DNA from: Candidatus Melainabacteria bacterium
Lineage (GTDB): Bacteria > Cyanobacteriota > Vampirovibrionia > Obscuribacterales > Obscuribacteraceae
Reading direction: 5' to 3'
DNA length: 64,000 nt
Assembly (NCBI GenBank): GCA_003151275.1
Contig: PLXC01000063.1
Span: 1 to 64,000 of the forward strand
How positions within the stretch are numbered: the first letter of the stretch is position 1; every line of letters begins with the position of its first letter. A program made the translations under genes and the position numbers. The notes under the pieces are model-generated. The model worked only from the letters and a program-made list of their open reading frames with translations. It made no database searches and was not told the origin of the DNA. This document shows, in pieces, positions 53,735 to 63,209 of the stretch.

Positions 53735-56242
53735 TCAGACTACCTTAAGTGCCGTCTTTTGATCCGTTTCCTCAGGTCCATTGTCCGAAGATGATGGTCT
53801 AGGCTGCGAGCTGCTCTGCTGATCAAATTCGAAACGCACTTTGAATTCATCATTGATGACCAAGTGAGCATCGTATGTTCCAGTGCCAGACTTCTTCTTG
53901 AACCCTTTAATCAGATCAGTTTTGCCATTCACAACCAACTGCTTCATCTGGTCGTCTGAAAGTTCTACTCCACTCACTTCGCGCCAAACCGAGAAAGTGC
54001 AACCTTCTCTCCATCTACTGCAGCCGGCGCCTTTAGGTGTCTGACGCACCACACCTTGTTTGCATTGAGGACAAGGTCCAAGCCCTTCAGCGCCTCCCGC
54101 ATTGGGACTAGAACCTTCCAGGCGCACCTTGAACTCTCCGTTTAAAACAAGTTTGGCATCATATTTGGTGGTACCGTCTTTTTTCTTGAAACCTTTGATT
54201 AGCTTTGTTTGTCGCTTTTCGATCAAGTCTTTGATATCAGTGTCAGTTAGCTTTTTGCCGTTAAATTCGCGCCAAATTGTGAAGGTACAGCCTTCTTTCC
54301 AGCGATGGCAACCAGCGCCCTTCGGCGTTGCCATAACTACTCCCTGCCCGCATTGCGGACAAGTTCCGAAGTTCTCTCCCTTTGGTGGTAATGACGTTGC
54401 ACCCTTACTACTAACATCGGGCAAGACGCGGCGCACGAACTCCGCGATATCTCCTTCAAATTTAGGAAGAGGCAACTTACCGTCTTGCATATCTGCAAGT
54501 TGTTGTTCCCATTGCGCTGTCAACGCCACATCTTTGAGATCCGCATGAACCTGATTGAGCAGTGCTTTACCCTTGCTTGTCGGAATCAGAGTTTTCTTGT
54601 TACGCTCAATGTAGCCAGTTTGTAAGAGTCTTTCAATAATCGCGGCGCGGGTCGCCGGCGTTCCTAATCCACGTTGCTTCATGTAACTAGCGAGATCTTC
54701 GTCATCTAGATCGCGCCCGGCGTTTTTCATGGCAGTCAGCAATGTGCCATCGTCGTACGGCTTAGGCGGATTCGTCTTGCTTTCCTTCAGCTCAGCTTTT
54801 TGTTTAGGAACTTGCTGATCTTTTGCAAGTGGTGGCAGCTGCTGGGCATCCTCATCAACATCTTTCTTTTTTCGATCTTCGGCGGATTTCGGCTCAAGAA
54901 CAGTCCAGCCTGCCTCTTTTATAACGAAACCCTTAGCACGAAAAGAGTGTTCAGCCAGGGCGATAATAGCGATCGTTTCGTCACGCACTTCTGGTGGCAA
55001 GAAGATGCACATAAACCTAAGTGCCACCAGCTCATAAACATTTCGTTGACGTTCAGGCAAACTCGCAGTTGGCGAATTATAAGTCGGAATAATAGCGTGG
55101 TGATCAGTTAATTTTGCGTCGTCTACATAGCTCTTAGACAGCTTTGGGCGCAGCAGTACGGTGGTAATTTTGCCCGGCACAATTAGCTCGGCAGCAAAAG
55201 CATCACGGGCTTTTTGTGACGTCGTCGATGCTTTCAAGACTGTTGACAAAATGCGCGGAAGTTCTTGCACCATATCATTTGAAAGATGTCTTGATTCTGT
55301 TCGAGGATAGGACAGCAATTTGTGCTCTTCGTACAAGCTCTGCGCAATCGTAAGCGTTTCTTGGGCTGTATATCCGTATCGCTTGTTCGCGTCTTTCTGC
55401 AACGTAAGCAGATCGTAAAGCGCTGGTGCCTTCGTCTTTTTCTCCGTAGTAATAACAGAAAGAACGGTGCCATTCGGCTCAGGCAAGACAGTCTTGAGAA
55501 TGCTCTGGGCAATGGCTTTATCCTGCAGTCTCGTTTGCGGCTCTTCGCCCGGCGTGATGTAGCGCGCCACAAAGCCCGGTGCAAACGTGACGATGATTTC
55601 GTAAAATGCCGCTGATTTAAAATTGTCGATCGCACTTTGTCTGTCCACAATCAAAGCGAGCGTAGGGGTTTGCACACGTCCGATCGTGCACAACTGATTG
55701 TTGATCGCTGTATATGCTCTCGTAAAATTCAAGCCGACAATCCAATCGGCATGTGCTCTCGCTGTTGCGGCATCGGCCAAGTTGTCAAATTCGCTGGATG
55801 ATTTTAATTTACTTAATCCTTCTTTGATTGCTTCAGCCGTGAGGGAACTAATCCAAAGTCGCTCAACGGGCACTTTGGTACCCGTAAGCATATAGATCAG
55901 TCTAAAGATGTGTTCGCCTTCGCGTCCCGCGTCTGTTGCGCAAATGATGCCGTCACAGGCAGGATCAGCGAAAAGTTTTTTGATGATATTGAATTGGGTG
56001 CCGGCTTTTTCGGCGACACGATATTTCCAATCAAGGGGAATCATAGGCAGCTGAGACAACTTCCAAGGGCTGCCCCAGGCTGCATTCATTTCTTCCGGTT
56101 CGGCCAGAGTGACTAAGTGGCCAAACGCATAGGTGACCTTGTAGTCATTGCCCTCGTAAAAGCCATCCCTTTTCTGATTCGCGCCGACCACCGCTGCGAT
56201 ATCGCGCGCCACGGATGGTTTCTCAGCCAATACGACTTTCAT
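53735..56242 (-). CDS. topB: DNA topoisomerase III with two C-terminal zinc-finger-like repeats
   Basis: 835 residues. TOPRIM start MKVVLAEKPSVARDIA and DAGREGEHIFRLIY, catalytic Tyr in SYPRTESRHL, LPTPTLALI-type helicase-gate region (GRVQTPTLALIVDRQ). The ~150-residue tail has two copies of a C-terminal repeat: CPQCGQGVVM..KGAGCHRWKEGC and CPQCKQGVV..KGAGCSRWREGC, each followed by a KGFKKK(D/S)GT segment. Type IA enzyme that decatenates DNA. Topo III proteins with extended zinc-repeat tails are common. Confidence 0.96.
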   Translation of the reverse strand: MKVVLAEKPSVARDIAAVVGANQKRDGFYEGNDYKVTYAFGHLVTLAEPEEMNAAWGSPWKLSQLPMIPLDWKYRVAEKAGTQFNIIKKLFADPACDGIICATDAGREGEHIFRLIYMLTGTKVPVERLWISSLTAEAIKEGLSKLKSSSEFDNLADAATARAHADWIVGLNFTRAYTAINNQLCTIGRVQTPTLALIVDRQSAIDNFKSAAFYEIIVTFAPGFVARYITPGEEPQTRLQDKAIAQSILKTVLPEPNGTVLSVITTEKKTKAPALYDLLTLQKDANKRYGYTAQETLTIAQSLYEEHKLLSYPRTESRHLSNDMVQELPRILSTVLKASTTSQKARDAFAAELIVPGKITTVLLRPKLSKSYVDDAKLTDHHAIIPTYNSPTASLPERQRNVYELVALRFMCIFLPPEVRDETIAIIALAEHSFRAKGFVIKEAGWTVLEPKSAEDRKKKDVDEDAQQLPPLAKDQQVPKQKAELKESKTNPPKPYDDGTLLTAMKNAGRDLDDEDLASYMKQRGLGTPATRAAIIERLLQTGYIERNKKTLIPTSKGKALLNQVHADLKDVALTAQWEQQLADMQDGKLPLPKFEGDIAEFVRRVLPDVSSKGATSLPPKGENFGTCPQCGQGVVMATPKGAGCHRWKEGCTFTIWREFNGKKLTDTDIKDLIEKRQTKLIKGFKKKDGTTKYDAKLVLNGEFKVRLEGSSPNAGGAEGLGPCPQCKQGVVRQTPKGAGCSRWREGCTFSVWREVSGVELSDDQMKQLVVNGKTDLIKGFKKKSGTGTYDAHLVINDEFKVRFEFDQQSSSQPRPSSSDNGPEETDQKTALKVV

Positions 56243-56395
56243 TAATCTCGCCTACATGCCGGAACCTGCCTGGTGTCAAGCAAGCTGCTAAGACTCGAGA
56301 GTCCGCAAACTAGCCCAACGCGAGGTTAAGTATGACAAGAACAATGACAGTTCCGCCAGCGAAGATATTATTATCCGAAAGCCATTCGATTTGGA

Positions 56396-56815
56396 CTAAG
56401 CGTCCGCGTAGATCTCGGCGATCTTGTTGAAGCTTGCTGTCCATCCGACGGCGTGTCCTTCGGCAGATTTTTCAATCGCGAAATTAGTATGCTCAAGAAT
56501 TATTTCAGTGGCATTTCCGCGTTCGATAAATTCAACAGTAACCAAAGTGTCGGCAGCTGGATACTCTGCTGAATCGCTATTCCAGGTGTATACAAGTTTT
56601 TTGTTGGGAATTATTTGTTGGAAAATACCATCGATGGTAATCACGACACCATCAGGATTAGTTGTCATTTCAACTCGATATTGCCCACCAACACTCAGGT
56701 CTTGTGAAATCTGAATGTTTGACACCATGTCGCATCTAAACCATTTGCTCATTTGCGCCGGCTCTGTCCACGCCTTATTAACCTTATCGATCGTCGTATT
56801 AACCGTCTTTTGAAT
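56396..56815 (-). CDS. AHSA1/SRPBCC-family protein with a missing or unusual start
   Basis: The first Met (56752) gives 118 residues, but the reading frame continues upstream with family-typical sequence (QKTVNTTIDKVNKAWTEPAQ), matching the expected AHSA1 N-terminus of about 140 residues. No ATG/GTG/TTG occurs between that sequence and the in-frame stop at 56831-56833. ATT at 56813-56815 is the only conceivable start. Body: FRCDMVSNIQISQDLSVGGQYRV and a final VGWTASFNKIAEI helix, typical of ligand-binding START-like cups. Downstream of the ArsR gene, so probably controlled by it. Either a rare ATT start is used or the 5' end is damaged. Confidence 0.7.
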   Translation of the reverse strand: MQKTVNTTIDKVNKAWTEPAQMSKWFRCDMVSNIQISQDLSVGGQYRVEMTTNPDGVVITIDGIFQQIIPNKKLVYTWNSDSAEYPAADTLVTVEFIERGNATEIILEHTNFAIEKSAEGHAVGWTASFNKIAEIYADA

Positions 56816-56923
56816 TTTGAATTTTAAATTTTAAGGGAATGCAATTTATTCGTGCTTATCGATGTCAATATTTTCTACTCCTGATGCACTATCCATTAAA
56901 TAACGTTCGAAAGAATCCAATTG

Positions 56924-57214
56924 TCAGATCCAGAATTTACTATAACTTTCAAGCCACTCATTGGCTTCCGACATCGGCTCGGCACGCAACTTCAAGTAAT
57001 GAACCCGCCCTTTAACTTCTCGTGTGATTAGATTTGCATTTTCAAGCAATTTAAGATGCTTGGAAATTGCGGGAAGTGACATTTGAAAGGGTTCGGCCAG
57101 TTCTAACACCGAGCACGTTCCTTTTGCTGCCAAGTTTCCAATGATTGCCCGGCGAGTAGGATCGGAAATCGCAAAAAATGTTCTGTCTAGTTGCTCAGAA
57201 TAGTGTTTAACCAT
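56924..57214 (-). CDS. ArsR-family transcriptional regulator
   Basis: 96 residues from ATG 57214 (MVKHYSEQLDRTF, the usual family start). Winged-helix sequence AISDPTRRAIIGNLAAKGTCSVLELAEPFQMSLPAISKHLKLLENANLITREVKGRVHYLKL. No metal-binding Cys pair of ArsR/SmtB, so it belongs to the non-metal branch commonly paired with AHSA1 genes. The start codon lies inside a perfect palindrome (separate entry), consistent with autorepression. Confidence 0.9.
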   Translation of the reverse strand: MVKHYSEQLDRTFFAISDPTRRAIIGNLAAKGTCSVLELAEPFQMSLPAISKHLKLLENANLITREVKGRVHYLKLRAEPMSEANEWLESYSKFWI

Positions 57215-57220
57215 ATGGTT
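57209..57220. promoter_or_regulatory. ArsR operator, proximal
   Basis: AACCATATGGTT is a perfect 12-bp palindrome (14 bp with flanking T/A) that contains the ArsR start codon on the minus strand. A near-identical site lies 80 bp upstream. Confidence 0.7.
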
Positions 57221-57288
57221 ATATGTCTCATACTTGCCTCCAAATGTCAATTTAAATTGCTTAAGACTGCGATGTAGCTTTCCATTCA

Positions 57289-57300
57289 ACCGTATGGTTT
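57289..57300. promoter_or_regulatory. ArsR operator, distal
   Basis: AACCGTATGGTT differs from the proximal palindrome by one base. The 80-bp spacing places the two sites about eight helical turns apart, flanking the ArsR promoter region. Confidence 0.65.
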
Positions 57301-57620
57301 AATAAAGATGTTCGCTGGCGGTGGGTCCGCTGGAAATCGAAGCGAATTTCAACGAAATGGCAAAAAAGATGGCGGCGTGTAAGTAGCCGAACTAGGCCAT
57401 CGTGGATTTCTGCAACAGCTGAAAAGTGCCATGGAGAAGGGCTTCATCTAGCGAATCTGCATCGCAGTAATATTGTCGTCGTCCTATTGCTCAGTCCGGA
57501 CTAACCACGGATGGTGCCGAGAATGACAATTTCGGACTGGGCTAGCCCATCAGCAAGGGTCCGGTCTAATACGAGCATTCCACTCGTCTTGACCACGGGT
57601 CGAAAAGGATGTCTTAGCTT
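57301..57620. other. Intergenic region without a supportable gene
   Basis: About 320 bp between the distal ArsR operator and the DUF4388 gene. I see no coding frame, hairpin or promoter of good quality. Confidence 0.5.
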
Positions 57621-59270
57621 GTGGGTACAATGCCTAGACAAGCTCGAAATCGTCACCTCAGATCAAAACATATGCTCAATCAAGCAGTCAACACCAGCCT
57701 AACGGAAACGCCCACCGAGATCCATCTTCACGAGTTGATGACCGCTGCGGGGGAAGACAAGGGAGTTTCCTTCAGCTGTTCGTTCTCAAAAGGGAATGAA
57801 ACCTATTCCTTGTCTCTCGTTTATCTCGAACAGCTGGGCGGCACTTTCGAGTGGCGTATGTTTGCGGGGAAGACGCAGCTATGGTTTCATCTAACCAGCG
57901 ATTTGATGCTGGTGCTTAACATGATCAAAGATGTGCTGGGTGAATCGTCTTCCGAGCAAAATACCGTTGAGGAGCAGGGAAAGACTTTCGCCAGGCTTCC
58001 AATTCTGCCAAAACTGAAAAAAGTTCAGGAAACATCGCCCGAGAATGACTTTAGACGGCACCCGTATGCAATTTTGGGACCAGAAGAAATTCCCTTAACC
58101 GCTACCTTCGATACTGTGCCAATCTACATTGCAGAGCGGCATACCCAACGGCAAGAACATCTCACTGGCAGCCTTGATCTCGTTCACATCACCAATCTGC
58201 TGCAATCAGTTTCGCTTGGACAGATGACTGGTCGGCTAAGAATTCAGCGGCCTGTAGCCTCTGTCGATATCTACTTCGAAGATGGTCGACCTGTGCACGC
58301 AGCGGGCACACACAGCACAGGAGATGAGTGTGTACTTCAAGTTATATGCTGGAAAGATGGACAATTCCACTTCGAGCCAAGAATAACCACCAAGGAAAAG
58401 ACTATTACTCAAGGCATCAATTCGCTGATTCTGCAGGGTGTTCAGCTCTCCGACAACACTGAATTTTTAAAAAGGGCGGGAGTTAGCATGCAAGCCGTCT
58501 TAACACGCGTGCATCAGAAGCTCAGTGAAGCCGAGTTCGAACTAATGATGCTCAAAGGTGAGCCGGTCGACATGGGTCTGCTTAAAGCATTCTATCTAAA
58601 AGTGCACCCTGGGCGACCTTTGCAAGAAGTGGTCTCTCAGCTGAATTTACAGCGTAGCCAGTGGGTGCAGATCGCAGCAAACTTGATTCGATGCGATGCA
58701 ATCCGCCTTGAGCGGGTGTCGAAACGGGAACAGCTCACTATTAAACCCAAAATACTTAACAGTAGTTATCTTTCCAACGTCTACAGTATGTTACGTGACC
58801 ATGAAACTGGACTTTTAACTTACAGTGCGCTTTTGTTCCTTCTAGATCAACAATTTGAAGGAGCCCAGAAGAGCACTTTTTCATTGCTGTTATTCGACGT
58901 TGAGCCAATCCGCACTGGCAAAGCAGCTGTACCAAGATCGACGCAGTTTATAAAGGAGCTTGCTTGCCGGATTAGGGAAGGCTCGCCTGGCTATTTGACG
59001 CACTACGAAAGACACGAGCTTGCTTTGCTAGTGCCGGGAGTGGAGGAGAGCGCGGCTGCTAAAAGTGCAGATGAGATCAAAGTTTCTCTGCTCTCGGCGA
59101 CTGGTTTATCCGGCATCGAAGCAAGCAATCTCTCTATAGGCATTGGCGTGGCTAACTATCCGCAGGACGTCAACAATATGGAGTCACTTCTTGCAGCTGT
59201 AGAAATGGCAAGGAGTGAGGCGAAAAGGCAGGGTTGCGCAGTTATTTTGGCCAGACATTTAAGCCTCTAG
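57621..59270 (+). CDS. DUF4388 / degenerate GGDEF protein
   Basis: About 549 residues from GTG 57621; ATG 57672 is also possible and neither has a clear ribosome-binding site. DUF4388 of about 180-285: LTGSLDLVHITNLLQSV, MTGRLRIQRP, VDIYFEDGRPVHA, CWKDGQFHFEP. Residues of about 390-540 are GGDEF-like with ERHEL at the signature loop, so cyclase activity is unlikely; AVEMARSEAKRQG is the usual C-terminal helix. Same architecture as 43442 without TPRs, indicating paralogy. Confidence 0.78.
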   Translation: MGTMPRQARNRHLRSKHMLNQAVNTSLTETPTEIHLHELMTAAGEDKGVSFSCSFSKGNETYSLSLVYLEQLGGTFEWRMFAGKTQLWFHLTSDLMLVLNMIKDVLGESSSEQNTVEEQGKTFARLPILPKLKKVQETSPENDFRRHPYAILGPEEIPLTATFDTVPIYIAERHTQRQEHLTGSLDLVHITNLLQSVSLGQMTGRLRIQRPVASVDIYFEDGRPVHAAGTHSTGDECVLQVICWKDGQFHFEPRITTKEKTITQGINSLILQGVQLSDNTEFLKRAGVSMQAVLTRVHQKLSEAEFELMMLKGEPVDMGLLKAFYLKVHPGRPLQEVVSQLNLQRSQWVQIAANLIRCDAIRLERVSKREQLTIKPKILNSSYLSNVYSMLRDHETGLLTYSALLFLLDQQFEGAQKSTFSLLLFDVEPIRTGKAAVPRSTQFIKELACRIREGSPGYLTHYERHELALLVPGVEESAAAKSADEIKVSLLSATGLSGIEASNLSIGIGVANYPQDVNNMESLLAAVEMARSEAKRQGCAVILARHLSL

Positions 59271-59486
59271 CCTGGGAGCGCCGGCATCCTTGCCGACATC
59301 TGCTTGAGCTTCTATGCGTGTACAAGGCGTGTACAAGGATTGCTGAACTTCCAGCGTCTGGTGGTTTCGTATTTTCCCTACTGACAGACCGATAGATCTC
59401 ACGCATAGTAGCAATGATCGCCCAAACTATAGGTCCGCACCGCCACAAGATGGCTGGTATCCGTTGGTCCATCGAGGGACTGCCTG

Positions 59487-62177
59487 GTGACAGATTCAAC
59501 TTTGTTCGCCCTTCATTCCAATGCGTCTCATCGAGACGTTCATGCCACTACTTTGGCGGCGGTCAATGATGGCTCCCAGCGTCTAAGTCAGCAAGCATTT
59601 GCGCCAACCGAACCGAATGCTCTCCGCCAATCGACAGACACCAACTCGAAAAATACCAGCGACCAATCGCAGAACACAATAGAAAAAATCGTCGGCGTTT
59701 TAGAAACACTGCCGGGTTCTTTCGAACTGTCAAAAGCACAATTTTCCTTAGCTCTTGCCCAGGCAGGAGTGGATAAAGACCCACAAGTGGCGGCAATTTT
59801 GGATGGCGTCACCAAGGTGATCAAAAATGGAGATCATGTCGAGCTGCAACGGGACGCCGTCAGGCACATTCCTCTTAATCAAGATGTGGTCAAGAATCTA
59901 GTCTCAATCAAATCTGTGGATTTGGGTACGCTGAAATTCGACTTGGCATTAAACGGTGAACCCAAGCGAATCAGCAACATCTCTGGTCTCGATTTGACCT
60001 TCTCTGCCTTCGGGAATGACCGCTCGGTTCAAGTTCAGGAAGCAGAGCTAAGTCATGATCAAGCCGGTAATTCTGTGATTACTGGAATGGTCGAAAATCC
60101 AATCACACCCACTGTCCGAAACGTTCTCGATATCGGCGACAAAATTCCAGTGACGATTAAACTAACCAAGAATGGCGACTTCATCGCTCCATTGGCCAGC
60201 ACCGTACTTAGATCAGCAGCGGACACAACCGGACAAAGTCTTCCCGGCTTGGTGTTGCACGATGAACTCAGTGACGCTGCAGATGTCGCCAAATTTGCCG
60301 AAAAATATCCAAAGTGGATGAGTGACACTGTCACGCCTGTTCTAACTGGCTTAGAAAAAGTAGTCGAAGAAAATCAAAACAAGAAACCCAAGCCAACCAA
60401 GAATGGTGCATCTCTGCCCTCGATACCGAACGATGCCACTGTGCCTGCGGGGTCAGGAAAGAACTTCACCGAACTAAATCGTGCATCGGCTGATCACGTT
60501 GAACATGGTGGCGAGTATGACAAAACGATTAAAGTAGATGGCGTTGATCGCCACTATATACTGCACGTGCCGCCCAATTATGACGGCAAAAAACCGATGC
60601 CCATGATTGTTGCGCTGCACGGAATGGGCGGCAACAGTGCCGATTTCGAGCATAGAAGTAATTTAAACGCCACGGCCGATAAGGAAGGTTTCATTGTCGC
60701 TTATCCTGACTCAACGCAATGGTTCGGACAAAAGGATTGGAAGACTTGGGACACCGATAATGGTATCATTCCGCCCGGCCAACATTCAGACGATATCAAG
60801 TTTCTGCGCGCCGTTATCGATGACACGCAAAGCCAAGCCAATGTCGATGATAAGCGCATATTTATGGCCGGTATCTCAAACGGCGGAATGATGACTTTCC
60901 ATGCCGCAGCAGCACTTTCAGACAAAATTGCTGCGATCGCGGTTGTTAGTGGTGCCATGAGCGGAAAGGAGCAGTCTCCGACGCAACCTATATCGGTGCT
61001 CAACATCCATGGTACCAACGACACTGTCATTCCTATCGGTGGGATCGAAGGCGTTCCTGACAGTTTAACTCAACTAGGCATCCCAACCTTTAAGTCTAAC
61101 TCTTATGTAGCCCAGTATTGGAACACCAAAGACGGTATCACCGGTGAGCCTACACGTGAAACTGATGGCAAGGAAACTAAGGATCATTACATTAATCCGA
61201 AGAACGGCGCCGAAGTAGAGCAAATTGTGGTGGCTGGCGGTGAACACACTCCCGATAACGTTCAAAAGACTATGGACACGGTGGTGCAGTTCTTCGAAAA
61301 GCATCCTAAAATTGCTTCGACGAGCGACAACATTCCTCCAGCCAACGACCCTCCGCGCGATCTTCACAAGCCAGTCGACCCAGTCGACAGGCTGATAGCA
61401 GACGTGAAAAAACGAGGAGTGAGCGGCATCGAGTCTGACGTGGATCGTTCACTAGCGGCGGTGCCATCTATTGATGACGGCTCAATCAGTCCCGCTGAAC
61501 TGTATAAGAAAATCGACGCCACTATCCATTTAAACTTCAACGATCCAATCACCGGATTCATAAGAGGAACGGATAGCATGTCCAAGCATGGTGAGCACAT
61601 CGAATTGAAGCGGTCTAACGCTGCTACCGTGCCGATCAATTTCGAGGTGCCTGGAACCAGCGGACTTGTAAATCTAAAGGATATAGAAATTGGCAACGCG
61701 TCATTCGATTTGCGCAATCGCAATGGTTTGTTCTCGCTAGATAATCTACAAGGCTTGCGCATTAAAACAAGTGTGTGGGGACATGATCTGACCAGCGACG
61801 TGAAAGAAGTTAAGGAAAGCAAATTACCTGATGGCAATCACCTCTATAGCATTAAAATTAGCCACCCGCTGCCATCCTTCGCAAGATTTGTTCTGATGCA
61901 ACCAGACAACATTTCAGTCAACGTCGAACTAGATGCCCAAGGAAATCCCAAGGTAACTAATCAAAAGCAAATCATGGATGATGCACTAGGCAGAAATCCC
62001 GTAGTAAGAGGAACTATAGATGAGATTACCGATCTTGGCAAAGCCTTTAGCCATCCATCATTAGGCTCGGTAGGAAATGCATTGAAAGACGTAGCCATTA
62101 CAGGCGGTGCTACAGCACTTGCCGGACCACTGGGCTTCCTTGGTGCGCAGGCGATTGTGCATGAATTCGATTCATGA
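59487..62177 (+). CDS. PHB-depolymerase/feruloyl-esterase-like domain between two copies of an unknown domain
   Basis: 896 residues from GTG 59487. The N-terminal ~300 and C-terminal ~260 residues share order and motifs: (N/S)GDHVELQRD / HGEHIELKRSN, IPLNQDVVKNLVSIKSVDLG / VPINFEVPGTSGLVNLKDIEIG, ISGLDLTFSAFG / LQGLRIKTSVWG. The central ~280 residues are an alpha/beta hydrolase of the LpqC/PHB depolymerase type: VALHGMGGNSADF (oxyanion region), nucleophile Ser in GISNGGMM, IHGTNDTVIP (Asp) and GGEHTP (His). No signal peptide. Substrate unknown. Confidence 0.75.
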   Translation: MTDSTLFALHSNASHRDVHATTLAAVNDGSQRLSQQAFAPTEPNALRQSTDTNSKNTSDQSQNTIEKIVGVLETLPGSFELSKAQFSLALAQAGVDKDPQVAAILDGVTKVIKNGDHVELQRDAVRHIPLNQDVVKNLVSIKSVDLGTLKFDLALNGEPKRISNISGLDLTFSAFGNDRSVQVQEAELSHDQAGNSVITGMVENPITPTVRNVLDIGDKIPVTIKLTKNGDFIAPLASTVLRSAADTTGQSLPGLVLHDELSDAADVAKFAEKYPKWMSDTVTPVLTGLEKVVEENQNKKPKPTKNGASLPSIPNDATVPAGSGKNFTELNRASADHVEHGGEYDKTIKVDGVDRHYILHVPPNYDGKKPMPMIVALHGMGGNSADFEHRSNLNATADKEGFIVAYPDSTQWFGQKDWKTWDTDNGIIPPGQHSDDIKFLRAVIDDTQSQANVDDKRIFMAGISNGGMMTFHAAAALSDKIAAIAVVSGAMSGKEQSPTQPISVLNIHGTNDTVIPIGGIEGVPDSLTQLGIPTFKSNSYVAQYWNTKDGITGEPTRETDGKETKDHYINPKNGAEVEQIVVAGGEHTPDNVQKTMDTVVQFFEKHPKIASTSDNIPPANDPPRDLHKPVDPVDRLIADVKKRGVSGIESDVDRSLAAVPSIDDGSISPAELYKKIDATIHLNFNDPITGFIRGTDSMSKHGEHIELKRSNAATVPINFEVPGTSGLVNLKDIEIGNASFDLRNRNGLFSLDNLQGLRIKTSVWGHDLTSDVKEVKESKLPDGNHLYSIKISHPLPSFARFVLMQPDNISVNVELDAQGNPKVTNQKQIMDDALGRNPVVRGTIDEITDLGKAFSHPSLGSVGNALKDVAITGGATALAGPLGFLGAQAIVHEFDS

Positions 62178-62330
62178 CGATGAACAAATGATCCCTTGAT
62201 CTGTAGTGATGAGCCGGGAAAAGATTCTGTGATCTTTTCAATTTAGTTCATTGACGCACTTACATCGAATCCATCATAGGAGGATACGCTGACATAGGCG
62301 GATATGCCGAACATGCGAGAAAGCGTCGAG

Positions 62331-63113
62331 CTAAGAGGAGGACTGACTCGATATCTTTAGCTGGTAAGACCGATCTAAAACACTTTTGACAAATTCAAGA
62401 CTCGCTTTCAATTGTTCGAGATCTGCATTCGTGCGTATCATTAAGGCGACGGCATTCTTGCTTCCATTGATGGCAAGGTAACTTTCATTGGCAATTTTGA
62501 GATAAGACTCCCTGGCCTTCCAATCTTCAAAAATCGCTTTGCTAAGCTTTGCATCGGAGGAGCGGACCTTGCAAATGTGGTCGAGTTCGATTACTCCAGT
62601 TCGCGATTCAGGCAATGTCATCCACAGGTCACGGTGCTTGATGTCTTCAGCCGAAGGAGTTGGCACATGGAAATCAGGCATAGCTGTTTTCAAAAACTCG
62701 CGCAGCGCTTTATCTGTGGGTATGGCAGCCGAGGTGATTAACTTAGACAAGTCGTGTTGCTGTTTATTTGCCACAGCCAATTTAATTGACGGTTTCATTG
62801 GATAGGATACTGATAGCATTACCATGGGCCCAATCGGCGGTGGTGCCAACCATCCGGCATAAGTGATTACCCACTGCTTGTATCGCACCTCAATCATCGG
62901 TAGGGTTACAAATGAGCTGATCGCGTCAGTCAATTCATGAAACCGAGGATCAATTTTGGATTGATCAATTTTTCCTTGCGGAAGACTAAACGTGCCTCCG
63001 ACTTCCTTGGAAAAAGTCCTCAGCTTATTTTGAAAGGCAGTTGAATTTCCTTTCAATTTATCGAGCGTATTATTTAAGGTGTTAGATACTATGTTTTGGA
63101 AGTGCTCTTTCAT
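62331..63113 (-). CDS. Protein of unknown function
   Basis: About 260 residues from ATG 63113 (MKEHFQN); in-frame ATG 63143 and TTG 63185 are alternatives without better ribosome-binding sites. The sequence is mixed alpha/beta with no signal peptide in the short form: WVITYAGWLAPPPIGPMVML, HVPTPSAEDIKHRDLWMTLPESR, ESYLAINGSKNAVALMIRTN. I recognise no domain. Divergent from the dehydrogenase gene at the window end. Confidence 0.6.
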   Translation of the reverse strand: MKEHFQNIVSNTLNNTLDKLKGNSTAFQNKLRTFSKEVGGTFSLPQGKIDQSKIDPRFHELTDAISSFVTLPMIEVRYKQWVITYAGWLAPPPIGPMVMLSVSYPMKPSIKLAVANKQQHDLSKLITSAAIPTDKALREFLKTAMPDFHVPTPSAEDIKHRDLWMTLPESRTGVIELDHICKVRSSDAKLSKAIFEDWKARESYLKIANESYLAINGSKNAVALMIRTNADLEQLKASLEFVKSVLDRSYQLKISSQSSS

Positions 63114-63209
63114 TATTAACACCAGACGAAGTTCCTTCACCATAGCACCAGCCGGTGACGCCCAGGTAAACACTAACAATCTCAAAACAATTCCATAAAT
63201 GGGGGAAAC

